The translations under genes were made by a program, and so were the position numbers. The notes beneath the pieces are model-generated. The model searched no databases and was not told where the DNA came from. It saw only the letters and a program-made list of their open reading frames with translations. A stretch of DNA of 64,000 nt, from positions 1,798,001-1,862,000 of the forward strand of contig NZ_CP115841.1 of NCBI RefSeq assembly GCF_013318015.2, given 5' to 3'. Within the stretch, counting starts at the first letter, position 1; each line of letters begins with the position of its first letter. Of the stretch, positions 26,671 through 35,694 are shown in pieces. Origin of the DNA: Agrobacterium tumefaciens (GTDB lineage: Bacteria > Pseudomonadota > Alphaproteobacteria > Rhizobiales > Rhizobiaceae).

Positions 26671-27144
26671 ATGGCGCCGGTCGCGACATATGCCTATGAG
26701 GATTTTTCCGTCGGACGGGAATTTCCCCTGGGACCGCAATCGATTTCTGCAGCACAAATAATCGAATTCGCCAGCGAGTTCGATCCTCAGCCCATGCATC
26801 TGTCCGAAGAGGCTGGCCGCCAGAGCATTCTCGGCGGGCTGGCGGCATCCGGCTGGCACACCTGCGCCCTGCTGATGCGAATGATGGCGGAGAGCTATAT
26901 CAGCGATTCGACATCGCAAGGCAGCCCCGGCATCGATTATGTCGACTGGAAAAAGCCGGTTCTGGCTGGCGATACGCTTTCGGGAAAATCCATTGTTCTG
27001 GAACAGCGCACCTCCAGCTCACGCCCTGGCATCGGCCTCGTGAAGTTTCGCCACGAGCTTTACAACCAGCGCGGCGTTCTGGTATCGCACGGCGAAAACA
27101 CCGTGATGTTCCTGATGCGTGCGGACGGAGGCCTTGCGGCATGA
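26671..27144 (+). CDS. MaoC-like dehydratase/hotdog protein, first of a tandem pair
   Basis: A 157-residue MaoC-type hotdog protein. The hydratase motif is recognisable as FASEFDPQPMHLSEEAG (Asp and His of the catalytic pair) followed by ASGWHT. GGGAGGAAG precedes the ATG. Its last four bases (ATGA) overlap the start of a second, related hotdog gene, so the two are made together and plausibly form a heterodimer. Such proteins act as (R)-specific enoyl-CoA hydratases or acyl dehydratases; the substrate is unknown, and no fatty acid genes are adjacent. Confidence 0.88.
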   Translation: MAPVATYAYEDFSVGREFPLGPQSISAAQIIEFASEFDPQPMHLSEEAGRQSILGGLAASGWHTCALLMRMMAESYISDSTSQGSPGIDYVDWKKPVLAGDTLSGKSIVLEQRTSSSRPGIGLVKFRHELYNQRGVLVSHGENTVMFLMRADGGLAA

Positions 27145-27608
27145 GACTGGCAGAACTTTCCCCGATCGGCGAACGGGTCACCCTCGACACATTGCATTTT
27201 TCCGCCGAAGACATTGTCCGTTTCGCCCGCGATTTCGATCCGCAGCCCTTTCATCTCGATGCCGAAGCGGCGAAAAACAGCGTCTTCGGAGCGCTCTGCG
27301 CTTCCGGTTGGCACACCGGCGCTGGCTGGATGAAATGTTTCCTTTCCCATTGGGGCAAGGAAGTGAAGAGGCTGAAACAACTTGGCCTTGAACCGCCGAA
27401 ACTCGGCCCCTCCCCCGGCTTTCGTGAACTCAAATGGAAAAAGCCGGTTTTCGCCGGAGACGACGTGACCTATTTCGTCACCTTGCTCGATGCCCGACCA
27501 CTGGAATCAAGAGCCGGGGTTTGGCTGAACACCACCTTCAACGAGGGCGTGAACCAGTCCGGAGAAACCGTGATGACCTTCCAGAGCGGGGTTCTGGAGT
27601 TCGAATAG
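27141..27608 (+). CDS. MaoC-like dehydratase/hotdog protein, second of a tandem pair
   Basis: A 155-residue paralogue of the preceding protein with the same core (FARDFDPQPFHLDAEAA, then CASGWHTGAG and KWKKPVFAGD). Identity between the two is visible across the whole hotdog helix and the W-x-KPV-AGD block, showing an old duplication. The ATG overlaps the previous stop as ATGA. Both copies keep Asp and His, so unlike some heterodimers neither has an obviously dead site. Confidence 0.88.
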   Translation: MRLAELSPIGERVTLDTLHFSAEDIVRFARDFDPQPFHLDAEAAKNSVFGALCASGWHTGAGWMKCFLSHWGKEVKRLKQLGLEPPKLGPSPGFRELKWKKPVFAGDDVTYFVTLLDARPLESRAGVWLNTTFNEGVNQSGETVMTFQSGVLEFE

Positions 27609-27671
27609 CGGCTGGCCGAGATAGCCCGCGCGCGATACCCTCGGAATCGGCGTCGCGGCGGGAAGGCAAGA

Positions 27672-28307
27672 ATGAACGATATCCTACAGGGTTATGCTGA
27701 AGCGGCAACGCCGGACCTGATTGCCAGGTTCGATGGACTGGATTGCCGGGAAATCTACGCACCGGTCATCGATCTGTTGCCGGTCTCACCGGCCCGCGTG
27801 GCGGATATTGGCAGCGGCACCGGTCGCGATGCCGCCTGGTTTGCCGAATGCGGCCATGATGTTCTGGCGATAGAGCCGGTCAAGGAACTGCGTGAACCCG
27901 GAAAGAGATTGCACCTCTCGCACAAGATAACCTGGCTTGACGACTGTTTGCCCGATCTGATGAAAGCGCGCCGCCACGGCCCGTTCGATCTGGTTACGCT
28001 GTGCGGCGTCTGGCACCATATCGATGACGAGGCACGGCAGACCGCCATGGAAAGCCTCTCGGAGATGACGGCAGAAGGCGGATTGCTGATCATGTCTCTG
28101 CGTCACGGCCCCGCACCCAAAGGCCGCCGTGCTTTTCCCATTTCACCAGCGGAAACGACGGGCAATGCAGCCCGTCTGGGGTTCACGTTGATACGACAGG
28201 TAGAAGTTGCTTCCATTCAGGCGGGTAATCGCGCCATGGGCGTCCACTGGACATGGATCGCACTACGAAAGAACGGACAAAACACCGGCCTGTCGCAACA
28301 TTCCTAG
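27672..28307 (+). CDS. Class I SAM-dependent methyltransferase
   Basis: A 211-residue Rossmann methyltransferase. SAM motif I is DIGSGTGRDAAWFAECGHDV (about 46-65), followed by the acidic residue in AIEPV, and a motif II/post II region FDLVTLCGVWHHI. AGGCAAGA precedes the ATG. It starts 63 bases after the hotdog pair and may share its transcript, then converges on apt. The substrate is unknown. Confidence 0.85.
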   Translation: MNDILQGYAEAATPDLIARFDGLDCREIYAPVIDLLPVSPARVADIGSGTGRDAAWFAECGHDVLAIEPVKELREPGKRLHLSHKITWLDDCLPDLMKARRHGPFDLVTLCGVWHHIDDEARQTAMESLSEMTAEGGLLIMSLRHGPAPKGRRAFPISPAETTGNAARLGFTLIRQVEVASIQAGNRAMGVHWTWIALRKNGQNTGLSQHS

Positions 28308-28320
28308 CCGGAAACCGGCC

Positions 28321-28863
28321 TCAATGGCCTGAAAACTCCACCAGTGTCCGCACTTCCACACCGAGGTCTTCCAGCTTCCTGCGGCCGCCGAGATCGGGCA
28401 GATCGATGACGAAGCAGGCCGAAACGATTTCCGCGCCCATCTGCCGCAAGAGTTTCACCGCACCTTCGGCGGTGCCGCCAGTCGCGATCAGGTCGTCGAC
28501 CAGAATGACCTTTTCGCCCGGCTGCACGGCGTCCACATGCATTTCCATCTCGTCAACGCCGTATTCAAGGCTGTAGGCCACGCGCACGGTGGTGTGCGGC
28601 AACTTGCCTTTCTTGCGGATAGGCACGAAACCGGCGGAAAGCTGGTGCGCCACCGCTCCGCCCAGAATGAAGCCACGCGCTTCCATCCCCGCGATCTTGT
28701 CGATCTTCGTTCCCGCATAGGGCTGCACAAGCTCGTCCACGGCACGGCGGAAAGCGCGCGGATTGCCAAGCAGAGTCGTGATGTCCCTGAAGATGATGCC
28801 CGGCTTCGGATAGTCGGGAATGGAGCGGATGGCAGCGGAAAGCTCCGAAGCGATAACGGTCAT
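28321..28863 (-). CDS. apt: Adenine phosphoribosyltransferase
   Basis: A 180-residue purine salvage enzyme converting adenine plus PRPP to AMP. The type I PRTase PRPP loop is [18 protein letters not shown] (about 119-136), and the N-terminus has the Apt block [18 protein letters not shown]. The ATG at 28863 fits the family length; the 18 codons of open frame before it do not. Monocistronic and convergent with the methyltransferase gene. Confidence 0.96.
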   Translation of the reverse strand: MTVIASELSAAIRSIPDYPKPGIIFRDITTLLGNPRAFRRAVDELVQPYAGTKIDKIAGMEARGFILGGAVAHQLSAGFVPIRKKGKLPHTTVRVAYSLEYGVDEMEMHVDAVQPGEKVILVDDLIATGGTAEGAVKLLRQMGAEIVSACFVIDLPDLGGRRKLEDLGVEVRTLVEFSGH

Positions 28864-28953
28864 GGTATTTCCAGTTAGATTGGGAAATGGATCAGAAGGT
28901 TCGGGCCACCCTATCAACTTGGTGGCTGCGGACCAACTAAAAAGGACCGCCGC

Positions 28954-29346
28954 TCATTCCTGCCCCGACATTCCCTCGATCCGCGCCCAGACTGGGCATA
29001 CATCCGCGAAGGAATGCGACAGAGGCCGTAGCGCCTCATCATTTCTGTCGTCAAAAGAGCCGGAAACGAGGGCGACAGTCGGTGCATCGTCGATGGCGCC
29101 AAGCGTGCTGCCGCAGACCGCGCAAAACGCACGGCTGGAATAATCTGAAGACCGGAAAACCATGGGCGCACCGCGCTCTCCCGTCCAGACCACTGCATCG
29201 CTCGCAAACTCCACCCAGGCAAGGCTGGAAGCGCCGGAGTGCCGCTGGCAGATATCGCAGGAGCAGCTGTGCGGATTGCCGGGTTCACCCGTGGCCTCGA
29301 AACGGACGGAACCGCACAGGCAGCCACCGCTCCGGACTTTCGCCAT
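28954..29346 (-). CDS. GFA family (glutathione-dependent formaldehyde-activating-like) protein
   Basis: A 130-residue zinc protein of the GFA/CENP-V fold. Two cysteine sets are in place: GGCLCGSVRFEA, SCSCDICQRHSGA and CAVCGST. GGAGG lies upstream of the ATG. Members were first linked to formaldehyde-glutathione conjugation, but many have unknown roles. It lies just downstream of petABC on the same strand, separated from it by a terminator, so it is probably transcribed separately. Confidence 0.9.
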   Translation of the reverse strand: MAKVRSGGCLCGSVRFEATGEPGNPHSCSCDICQRHSGASSLAWVEFASDAVVWTGERGAPMVFRSSDYSSRAFCAVCGSTLGAIDDAPTVALVSGSFDDRNDEALRPLSHSFADVCPVWARIEGMSGQE

Positions 29347-29367
29347 TTCTCATCCTCCTTCGACACA

Positions 29368-29400
29368 TGAAAAGGCCCCCAGGGCAAGACCATGGGGGCC
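29368..29400 (-). terminator. Rho-independent terminator of petABC
   Basis: GGCCCCC (29374-29380) pairs with GGGGGCC (29394-29400); on the minus strand the stem is followed by TTTTCATG. It lies 25 bases past the cytochrome c1 stop codon. Confidence 0.8.
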
Positions 29401-29425
29401 AATGATTGCGGGCATTTGAAGCCGC

Positions 29426-30310
29426 TCAATGTTCTTTGTTGGCGTAGACCGATTTCTTGGTGAGATAGATCAGCGCCGTGAAGATGAACAGGAACACCAT
29501 GACCATGAAGCCGGTGCGCTTGCGCGCTTCCAGATGCGGTTCTGCGGCCCACATCAGGAAAGCGGACACGTCCTTGGAATATTGATCCACCGTCTGCGGC
29601 GCACCATCGTCATAGGTCACCTGATCGGCACTGATCGGCGGCGCCATCTTCAGCGCCACGGCGCTGGCGAAATACGGGTTGAAATGCGTGCCTTCCGACA
29701 CTTCAACGCCGGCAGGCGCGTCCTGGTATCCGGTCAGCAGCGCATGGATGTAGTCCGGGCCGCCTTCCTGATAACCGCCGATGATCGGAATCATGTCGAT
29801 GACGAACTGCGGAAAGCCGCGCTCCACGCCGCGCGCCTTGGCAAGCAGCGACATGTCCGGTGGTGCAGCTCCGCCATTGGCAGCAGCAGCCGCTTCGTGG
29901 TTCGGGAATGGCGAGGGGAAATGGTCGGAAGGCACAGCCTTGCGATTATACATTTCGCCGTCGGCGTTCGGCCCGTCCTGCACTTCATATTCCGCAGCAA
30001 AGGCCTTCACCTGCTCTTCCGAATAACCGAGATCGCCCAGCGTGCGGAAGGAAACGAGGCTCATCGAATGGCAGGCAGAGCAGACTTCCTTGTAGACCTT
30101 CAGGCCGCGCTGCAGCTGGCCCTTGTCGTATTTGCCGAAAGGTCCGGCAAAAGACCAGCTCTGCTCCTCGGGCTTGATGACCGGGAAGTGACCGCCGGCG
30201 ATCGCATGCTCGGTCTTGGTGGCGAGATCGTGGCTCTCCTCCGCCGCAAAAGCGGCGGCGGAACAGCCGATGGCAGCGATAAGCGCGATGCTCGTTACAA
30301 GCTTCTTCAT
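29426..30310 (-). CDS. petC: Cytochrome c1 of the bc1 complex
   Basis: A 294-residue c-type cytochrome that passes electrons from the Rieske protein to soluble or membrane cytochrome c. It has a Sec signal peptide (about 1-23, ending AAAFAA), the haem site CSACH (77-81), a Met axial ligand region (KMAPP), and a C-terminal membrane anchor (about 268-287). The ATG at 30310 is chosen since GGAAGG lies nine bases upstream; an ATG nine bases earlier overlaps that site. This is the separate c1 gene, not the fused cytochrome b/c1 (fbcH) found in Bradyrhizobium. Confidence 0.95.
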   Translation of the reverse strand: MKKLVTSIALIAAIGCSAAAFAAEESHDLATKTEHAIAGGHFPVIKPEEQSWSFAGPFGKYDKGQLQRGLKVYKEVCSACHSMSLVSFRTLGDLGYSEEQVKAFAAEYEVQDGPNADGEMYNRKAVPSDHFPSPFPNHEAAAAANGGAAPPDMSLLAKARGVERGFPQFVIDMIPIIGGYQEGGPDYIHALLTGYQDAPAGVEVSEGTHFNPYFASAVALKMAPPISADQVTYDDGAPQTVDQYSKDVSAFLMWAAEPHLEARKRTGFMVMVFLFIFTALIYLTKKSVYANKEH

Positions 30311-30332
30311 TGTCGTCATCCTTCCTTCGCGC

Positions 30333-31616
30333 TCAGACTTGGGCGGCCGCTGGCGCGGCAGTCTTCTTGGCGGCGTTCTTTTCCAGAACGGCCTCGGTAA
30401 TCGAATTCGGAATACGCCGCGGCGTTTCGACCAGACCGAGGATCGGCATGATGACGAGGAAGAAACCGAAGTAATAAAGCGTGCCGATCTGCGACATGAT
30501 GACATAAAGGCCTTCCGCCGGACGCGAACCCAGCCAGCCGAGCAGGATGGCGTTGACCACGAACAGCCAGAAGAACAGCTTGTACCAGGGACGATAGACG
30601 GCGGAGCGAACCTTCGAGGTATCGAGCCAGGGCAGGAAGAACAGCACGATGATTGCGCCGAACATGACGAGAACGCCACCGAGCTTGGAATCGATCGGCC
30701 CGATATTGAAGGTGATGGCGCGCAGCATCGCGTAGAACGGCAGATAATACCATTCGGGCACGATATGCGCCGGTGTCTTCAACGGATCCGCCATGATGTA
30801 GTTATCAGGGTGTCCGAGGAAGTTCGGCATGTAGAAGACGAACCACGCATAAGCGATGAGGAACACCGAAACGCCGAGTGCATCCTTCAACGTCGCATAG
30901 GGCGTGAAGGGCACCGTATCGGTCTTGCTCTTCACTTCCACACCGGTCGGATTGGTCTGGCCGGTCACATGCAGCGCCCAGATATGCAGGATGACGACAC
31001 CCGCAATCATGAACGGCAGCAGGTAGTGGAGCGCGAAGAAGCGGTTGAGCGTCGGATTGTCCACCGCAAAGCCGCCGAGCAGGAACTGCTGAATCCACTC
31101 ACCTATGCCCGGGAAAGCCGAGAAGAAGCCGGTGATGACCGTGGCGCCCCAGAAGGACATCTGGCCCCACGGCAGCACGTAGCCCATGAAGCCCGTCGCC
31201 ATCATCAGGAGGTAGATCACGCAGCCGAGAATCCAGAGGATTTCGCGTGGCGCCTTATAGGAGCCGTAATAAAGTCCACGGGCGATGTGCAGGTAAACCG
31301 CGATGAAGAAGAACGACGCACCGTTGGCGTGCATGTAGCGCAACAGCCAGCCGTGGTTGACGTCGCGCATGATCTTTTCGACGGAATTGAAGGCAACCGT
31401 CGTTTCAGCGGCGTAATGCATGGCAAGCACGACGCCGGTGAGGATCTGCACGATCAGCATGACAGCCAGCATCGCGCCGAACGTGTAGGCGTAGTTCAGA
31501 TTACGCGGGACAGGATAGGCAACGAAGCTGTCATAGATCATGCGCGGCAAGGGAAGCCGCGAATCGATCCACCTCTCGATGCCGGTGGACGGCTGATAAC
31601 TGGAATGACCACTCAT
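30333..31616 (-). CDS. petB: Cytochrome b of the bc1 complex
   Basis: A 427-residue polytopic protein with the eight to nine helices of cytochrome b, carrying the two b haems and both quinol sites. Family landmarks are the N-terminal [35 protein letters not shown] (Qo region), the PEWY quinol motif in [16 protein letters not shown], and paired histidines in helices B and D. It lies 14 bases after the Rieske gene and 22 before petC. The C-terminus carries a short Ala-rich tail. Confidence 0.97.
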   Translation of the reverse strand: MSGHSSYQPSTGIERWIDSRLPLPRMIYDSFVAYPVPRNLNYAYTFGAMLAVMLIVQILTGVVLAMHYAAETTVAFNSVEKIMRDVNHGWLLRYMHANGASFFFIAVYLHIARGLYYGSYKAPREILWILGCVIYLLMMATGFMGYVLPWGQMSFWGATVITGFFSAFPGIGEWIQQFLLGGFAVDNPTLNRFFALHYLLPFMIAGVVILHIWALHVTGQTNPTGVEVKSKTDTVPFTPYATLKDALGVSVFLIAYAWFVFYMPNFLGHPDNYIMADPLKTPAHIVPEWYYLPFYAMLRAITFNIGPIDSKLGGVLVMFGAIIVLFFLPWLDTSKVRSAVYRPWYKLFFWLFVVNAILLGWLGSRPAEGLYVIMSQIGTLYYFGFFLVIMPILGLVETPRRIPNSITEAVLEKNAAKKTAAPAAAQV

Positions 31617-31630
31617 AAATATCTGTCCCC

Positions 31631-32209
31631 TTATCCGATCTTGATCACGGTATCGGATGTGAATGCAAATGTCGGGATGGCGAGGTTCTGCGGCGCCGGA
31701 CCCTTACGTATGCGGCCCGCCGTATCGTAATGCGAGCCATGGCAGGGACAGAACCAACCGCCGAAATCGCCGGCCTGGCCGAGCGGAACGCAACCGAGAT
31801 GGGTGCAGGAACCGATCATGACGATCCAGTTCTCCTTGCCCTGACCGGCGGAACGGTCAATGTCCGTCGCCTGCGCGTCGGGGGCAATGTTGGCGTTGCG
31901 CGCCACCGGATCCTTGAGATCGGCAAGAGCGACCGCATTGGCTTCGCCGATTTCCTTTTCCGTGCGGTTACGGATGAAAATCGGCTTGCCGCGCCACTTC
32001 ACGGTCAGCGACATGCCCGGCTCGACCGCCGCGACATTCACCTCGATGGAGGCAAGCGCCAGCGTCGATGCGTCTGGACGCATCTGGTCGATAAAGGGCC
32101 ATGCCACTGCGGCGGCACCAACGGCGCCCGTCATTCCGGTTACTAGATAAAGAAAATCGCGACGGGTCGGTTCACCCGAGGCGTCGTGATTGGTTACGTG
32201 CTCGCTCAC
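31631..32209 (-). CDS. petA: Rieske iron-sulfur subunit of the bc1 complex
   Basis: A 192-residue subunit that takes one electron from quinol. It starts with GTG. A twin-arginine motif TRRDFLYL (15-22) precedes the single membrane helix (about 24-40), consistent with Tat export. The 2Fe-2S site is complete: CTHLGC (Cys135, His137; Cys140 for the disulfide) and CPCHGSH (Cys154, His157; Cys156 for the disulfide). First gene of the operon petA-petB-petC. Confidence 0.97.
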   Translation of the reverse strand: MSEHVTNHDASGEPTRRDFLYLVTGMTGAVGAAAVAWPFIDQMRPDASTLALASIEVNVAAVEPGMSLTVKWRGKPIFIRNRTEKEIGEANAVALADLKDPVARNANIAPDAQATDIDRSAGQGKENWIVMIGSCTHLGCVPLGQAGDFGGWFCPCHGSHYDTAGRIRKGPAPQNLAIPTFAFTSDTVIKIG

Positions 32210-32519
32210 CGCTACACCATCCTCTGCGCTGTTTTTGCCGTAAATCGCATGAGTCCTCCCGCTATGATTTGATCCAAGACAATCTCCGTCCCACCGTCTC
32301 GGTCATCCTCGCGGCGTTTGAAAAACCGCGTCATTCTGTTTGATCGCAAAATATTGACTGACTTGGCAAGAGCAAAGCACACAAAGCTGCCGTAATTCTG
32401 CCAGAAGGGGCGGATTTGTTTCTCATTTTTTCCTGAGCCCCGGCAAGCGGGCAACATTGTGCCCACCCTTGCGGCATGTTACGAGACATCAAGGGAGAGC
32501 TTGGAAAGCAGGGATTCGG
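32210..32519. other. Divergent regulatory region of petABC and the EEP-family gene
   Basis: 310 bases without a credible gene. It must hold the petABC promoter (minus) and that of the membrane EEP protein (plus). TTGACT on the plus strand at about 32354 and AT-rich DNA around 32340-32360 are suggestive, but I find no complete promoter or FnrN/FixK box (TTGAT-N4-ATCAA). A 40-codon minus-strand frame ([11 protein letters not shown]...) lacks a ribosome-binding site. Confidence 0.4.
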
Positions 32520-33452
32520 ATGACGGCGAAGCTCTCGTGCATGGTCTCCACGGTCGTGGCTGCCGGCCTTTTTATCGCCAGCCTGCGTTATGTGACGGAT
32601 TTCTGGCTTTTAGCCTTCGTCACCAGTTTCCAGCTTCACATCGCCTTCGTCTGTATCCTGCTGTCATGCCTGGTATTTTGGCTGACGCGTGACGCGATTT
32701 CCGCTTTCCTCATCATCTGGTCGCTTGCGCTCGCCATCCACGCCGTCGCCATGCTCATGGAATTCTCGACAAGCGCCAATGCGGCACCTGGCGCCAGACC
32801 CTTCCGGCTATTGTCCTTCAACGTATTGATGGATAACGCCGCCAATGCGGATGCGATTGCCGACAGGATTCTCGAATCAGACGCGGATGCGGTCTATCTG
32901 TTTGAGGCGGCTGCGCTGGAATCGGTTCTGCCGCGTCTGCAGCAAACCTACCCCCACAGGCTTGGCTGCTATGCGGGAACACCGACCTGTGATCTTTTGA
33001 TCCTATCGAAGCGGCCGCTGCTGGAGGGCCGTTTCCATAGCCTCAGCGATCTGCGCCGCGACCGTTTCGCCATCGCCAGCATCGATTTCGACGGCACGAA
33101 GCTGACGCTCGCTGCAGGTCACATCACCAAACCCTATTTCGACGACTATCACCGGGACGAGCTGGACGAAGTCAGCGAAATTCTCTTTCGTGTCACCGGG
33201 CCGCTCATTCTGGCCGGAGATTTCAATTCGGCCAGCATCGCTCCCGACATGCGCGACTTCCTCGCCGCCAACGACCTGAAGAAAGCGCCATGGGAACCCG
33301 CCACATGGCCGACGAAGGCAGGTCGCTTCGGCATCGCGATTGACCATATCTTCGCCCGCGAACCGGCCACGCTCTTGAAAACCACCCGTCTGCCCGACAG
33401 CCTCGGTTCCAATCATTTCGGCCTGATGGCGGATTTCATGATCGGGAAATAG
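32520..33452 (+). CDS. Membrane-anchored endonuclease/exonuclease/phosphatase (EEP) family protein
   Basis: A 310-residue protein with three N-terminal hydrophobic helices (about 5-85) and a C-terminal EEP domain facing the periplasm by prediction. Active-site blocks are FRLLSFNVLMDN (Asn), VYLFEAA (Glu), LAGDFNSA (Asp-Asn), AIDHIF (Asp) and SNHFGLMADF (His, with Asn replacing the common Asp of SDH). Homologues include phosphodiesterases and sphingomyelinase-type enzymes, so DNA need not be the substrate. It converges on the ABC exporter genes. Confidence 0.85.
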   Translation: MTAKLSCMVSTVVAAGLFIASLRYVTDFWLLAFVTSFQLHIAFVCILLSCLVFWLTRDAISAFLIIWSLALAIHAVAMLMEFSTSANAAPGARPFRLLSFNVLMDNAANADAIADRILESDADAVYLFEAAALESVLPRLQQTYPHRLGCYAGTPTCDLLILSKRPLLEGRFHSLSDLRRDRFAIASIDFDGTKLTLAAGHITKPYFDDYHRDELDEVSEILFRVTGPLILAGDFNSASIAPDMRDFLAANDLKKAPWEPATWPTKAGRFGIAIDHIFAREPATLLKTTRLPDSLGSNHFGLMADFMIGK

Positions 33453-33465
33453 CTGCCGAAAGACC

Positions 33466-35334
33466 CTATTGGGCCGCCTCGTCCACAGCAAGGAAGCCGC
33501 CCGACTGTCGCGCCCAGAGTTCCGAATAAAGTCTGCCCTGCGAGACGAGATCTGAATGGCTGCCCTGCTCGACGATACGGCCCTGATCCATGACGATCAG
33601 CCGGTCGAGAGCAGCAATCGTTGAAAGACGGTGGGCGATGGCCAGCACTGTCTTGCCCTGCATCAACTCATCCAGATTGCTCTGGATCGCCGCTTCTACT
33701 TCCGAATCAAGCGCAGACGTCGCCTCGTCGAGGACGAGGATCGGCGCATCCTTAAGCATCACGCGGGCAATGGCGATGCGCTGGCGCTGGCCTCCGGACA
33801 ATTTCACGCCGCGTTCGCCAACATGCGCGTCGAAACCCGTGCGGCCGCGCTGGTCTTCCAGCCGTGCAATGAACTCATCCGCCTTGGCCCGGCGCGTCGC
33901 CTCCAGCAATTGCGCTTCGGTGGCATCCGTGCGCCCGAACATGATGTTGTCTCTGATAGAACGGTGCAGCAGCGATGTATCCTGCGTGACCATGCCGATA
34001 TGGGCGCGCAGTGATTCCTGGGTGACCTTGGCGATATCCTGCCCATCAATGAGGATACGGCCTTTCTCGACATCGTAAAACCGCAACAGCAGATTGACGA
34101 GCGTGGATTTGCCCGCGCCGGAGCGTCCGACGATGCCGACCTTCTCCCCCGCCTTGATATCGAGATTAAGATTGTCGATGACCCCGTTCGCCCGCCCATA
34201 ATGGAAGCTGACATTTTCGAAACGGATACTTGGACTTTTCACGTCCAGCACTGTCGCATCCGGCGCGTCCACAAGGCCGATCGGCTGCGAAATCAGCTCC
34301 GCCGCATTCTGCACCGTGCCGAAATTGCGCATGATGCCGTTGAACTGCGTCATCAATCGCCCGAGCAGGAAGTTGAGGCGCAGAACCAGTGCCAGCGTGA
34401 AGGCGACAGCGCCGGAACTGATCTTGCCGGACAGCCAAAGGTCGATACACAGCGCCGCCATCGACGTGATCATCACACCAGACAGCAGCGCCATGGAGGC
34501 GCGCACACCGGTGATGAACCGCGTGAACGTCATCGTAGCGTTCTGGAAGATATCGAAGCCCTGCCGCATGTAGCGGTCATTGGCATCGTCGCGCCCGAAC
34601 AGCCTGAGCGTCTGGATATTGCTGTATGCATCCACCATCCGGCCGGAAAGCATGGAGGCTGCCTCCGCCGTTTCTTTCGAATGGGAGCGGATGCGCGGCA
34701 CGAAATAACGCGCCAGCAGCGAGAAGATCAGCACCCAGACGAGGACGACGACGGCAAGCCGCCAGTCCAGTCCGCCGATCAGCAGCAGCATCGAGACGGA
34801 GTAGATGCCGACGAACCAGACGCTTTCCATCAGCGAGGTGACAAGATCGCCTGCCGCCTGCCCGCCCGACCAGACCTTGGTGACGATGCGGCCGGAAAAA
34901 TCATTCTGGAAAAAGGTCAGCGATTGCCGCGCCACATGCATATAGGATTGCCAGCGCACCAGATTGTAAAAGCCGGGCGTGATGATCTGTTGGTCCACCA
35001 GCGCGGTCACCATGGTGACGATAAAACGCACGATGCCGATCAACACCAGCATGCCGACGAGTTCGCCGCCATGGGCTGCCAGCAGTCCAGCCCAGCCCTC
35101 TTCCGGCTTGACGGTCGAGAGAATGTCGACCAGCCGCCCTACGAACCAGAAAAGCGCAGCCTCAATGGCAGCCGTCAACCCGCCCAGCACCAGCATGGCA
35201 AGAAACGGCGCCTTGGCCTGCGAGATATAGAACCAGATGAAACCGGACGTCTTTTCCGGCGGCCGCAAATCGTCCTTGCGGGCGAAGGGCTTTATCCAGT
35301 TCTCGAAAAACTCGAAGATGCGGGTAATGACCAT
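33466..35334 (-). CDS. ABC transporter half-exporter (fused permease-ATPase), second of a pair
   Basis: About 622 residues: an N-terminal six-helix exporter domain (about 40-330) and an ATPase domain (about 380-610) with Walker A GRSGAGKST, Q-loop VTQDTSL, signature LSGGQRQRIAIARVML, Walker B ILVLDEATSALD and H-loop AIAHRLS. All catalytic residues are intact. It is closely related to the half-exporter encoded upstream, sharing even the C-terminal RQSGGF block. A repeat and a terminator-like stem separate the two. MsbA/LmrA-like drug or lipid export is the expected role, with homo- or heterodimerisation open. The ATG at 35334 has no strong ribosome-binding site. Confidence 0.9.
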   Translation of the reverse strand: MVITRIFEFFENWIKPFARKDDLRPPEKTSGFIWFYISQAKAPFLAMLVLGGLTAAIEAALFWFVGRLVDILSTVKPEEGWAGLLAAHGGELVGMLVLIGIVRFIVTMVTALVDQQIITPGFYNLVRWQSYMHVARQSLTFFQNDFSGRIVTKVWSGGQAAGDLVTSLMESVWFVGIYSVSMLLLIGGLDWRLAVVVLVWVLIFSLLARYFVPRIRSHSKETAEAASMLSGRMVDAYSNIQTLRLFGRDDANDRYMRQGFDIFQNATMTFTRFITGVRASMALLSGVMITSMAALCIDLWLSGKISSGAVAFTLALVLRLNFLLGRLMTQFNGIMRNFGTVQNAAELISQPIGLVDAPDATVLDVKSPSIRFENVSFHYGRANGVIDNLNLDIKAGEKVGIVGRSGAGKSTLVNLLLRFYDVEKGRILIDGQDIAKVTQESLRAHIGMVTQDTSLLHRSIRDNIMFGRTDATEAQLLEATRRAKADEFIARLEDQRGRTGFDAHVGERGVKLSGGQRQRIAIARVMLKDAPILVLDEATSALDSEVEAAIQSNLDELMQGKTVLAIAHRLSTIAALDRLIVMDQGRIVEQGSHSDLVSQGRLYSELWARQSGGFLAVDEAAQ

Positions 35335-35491
35335 GATCCGGATATAGGCGGATTCCCGGAGCGGGAACAGCCGCAGAGCGTTCGGGAAGAGATTATATTT
35401 CGGTAACGTTCGGGAAATGAAAAAGGGCGAAGAATGTTCCACCGGGCTCTGGATAGACCCACCTGGATTTTGCGCACTCGCAGCATCCTCA

Positions 35492-35612
35492 CTCCGTCAC
35501 CAAGGACTAGATCCGGGGTAAAGCGCGATTCAAGTTTTTGATCGCGGAGACTCCTTTCACGGCGCAGACGCGCCGTGACTGGAAACCGGCTCAAGGCCGG
35601 CATGACGGAGGA
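35492..35612 (+). repeat. Interspersed palindromic repeat, copy 2
   Basis: About 120 bases aligning with the element at 7961-8076 in the same orientation. Clear internal stems are ACGGCGC/GCGCCGT (around 35560-35577) and CCGGC-TCAA-GGCCGG (around 35586-35600). It sits in the 360-base gap between the two ABC half-exporter genes, where it could separate their expression. Confidence 0.75.
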
Positions 35613-35652
35613 GAGGTTTAACTCGCCTACATAGATAAACGTGAACCGCAAA

Positions 35653-35684
35653 CGAAAGGGCGGGAAACCATGCTTCCCGCCCTT
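35653..35684 (-). terminator. Hairpin after the upstream ABC gene
   Basis: AAGGGCGGGAA (35656-35666) pairs perfectly with TTCCCGCCCTT (35674-35684) across a seven-base loop. On the minus strand it is followed by TCGTTTGC, a poor T-tract, so it may be a weak terminator or an mRNA 3'-end stabiliser. It is 11 bases past the stop codon at 35695. Confidence 0.6.
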
Positions 35685-35694
35685 CGAGCTCTCC

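Noticed and set aside
32340..32370. TTGATCGC...ATTGAC as a FixK/FnrN box for petABC
   Set aside because: The two halves do not form TTGAT-N4-ATCAA; spacing and sequence are wrong.
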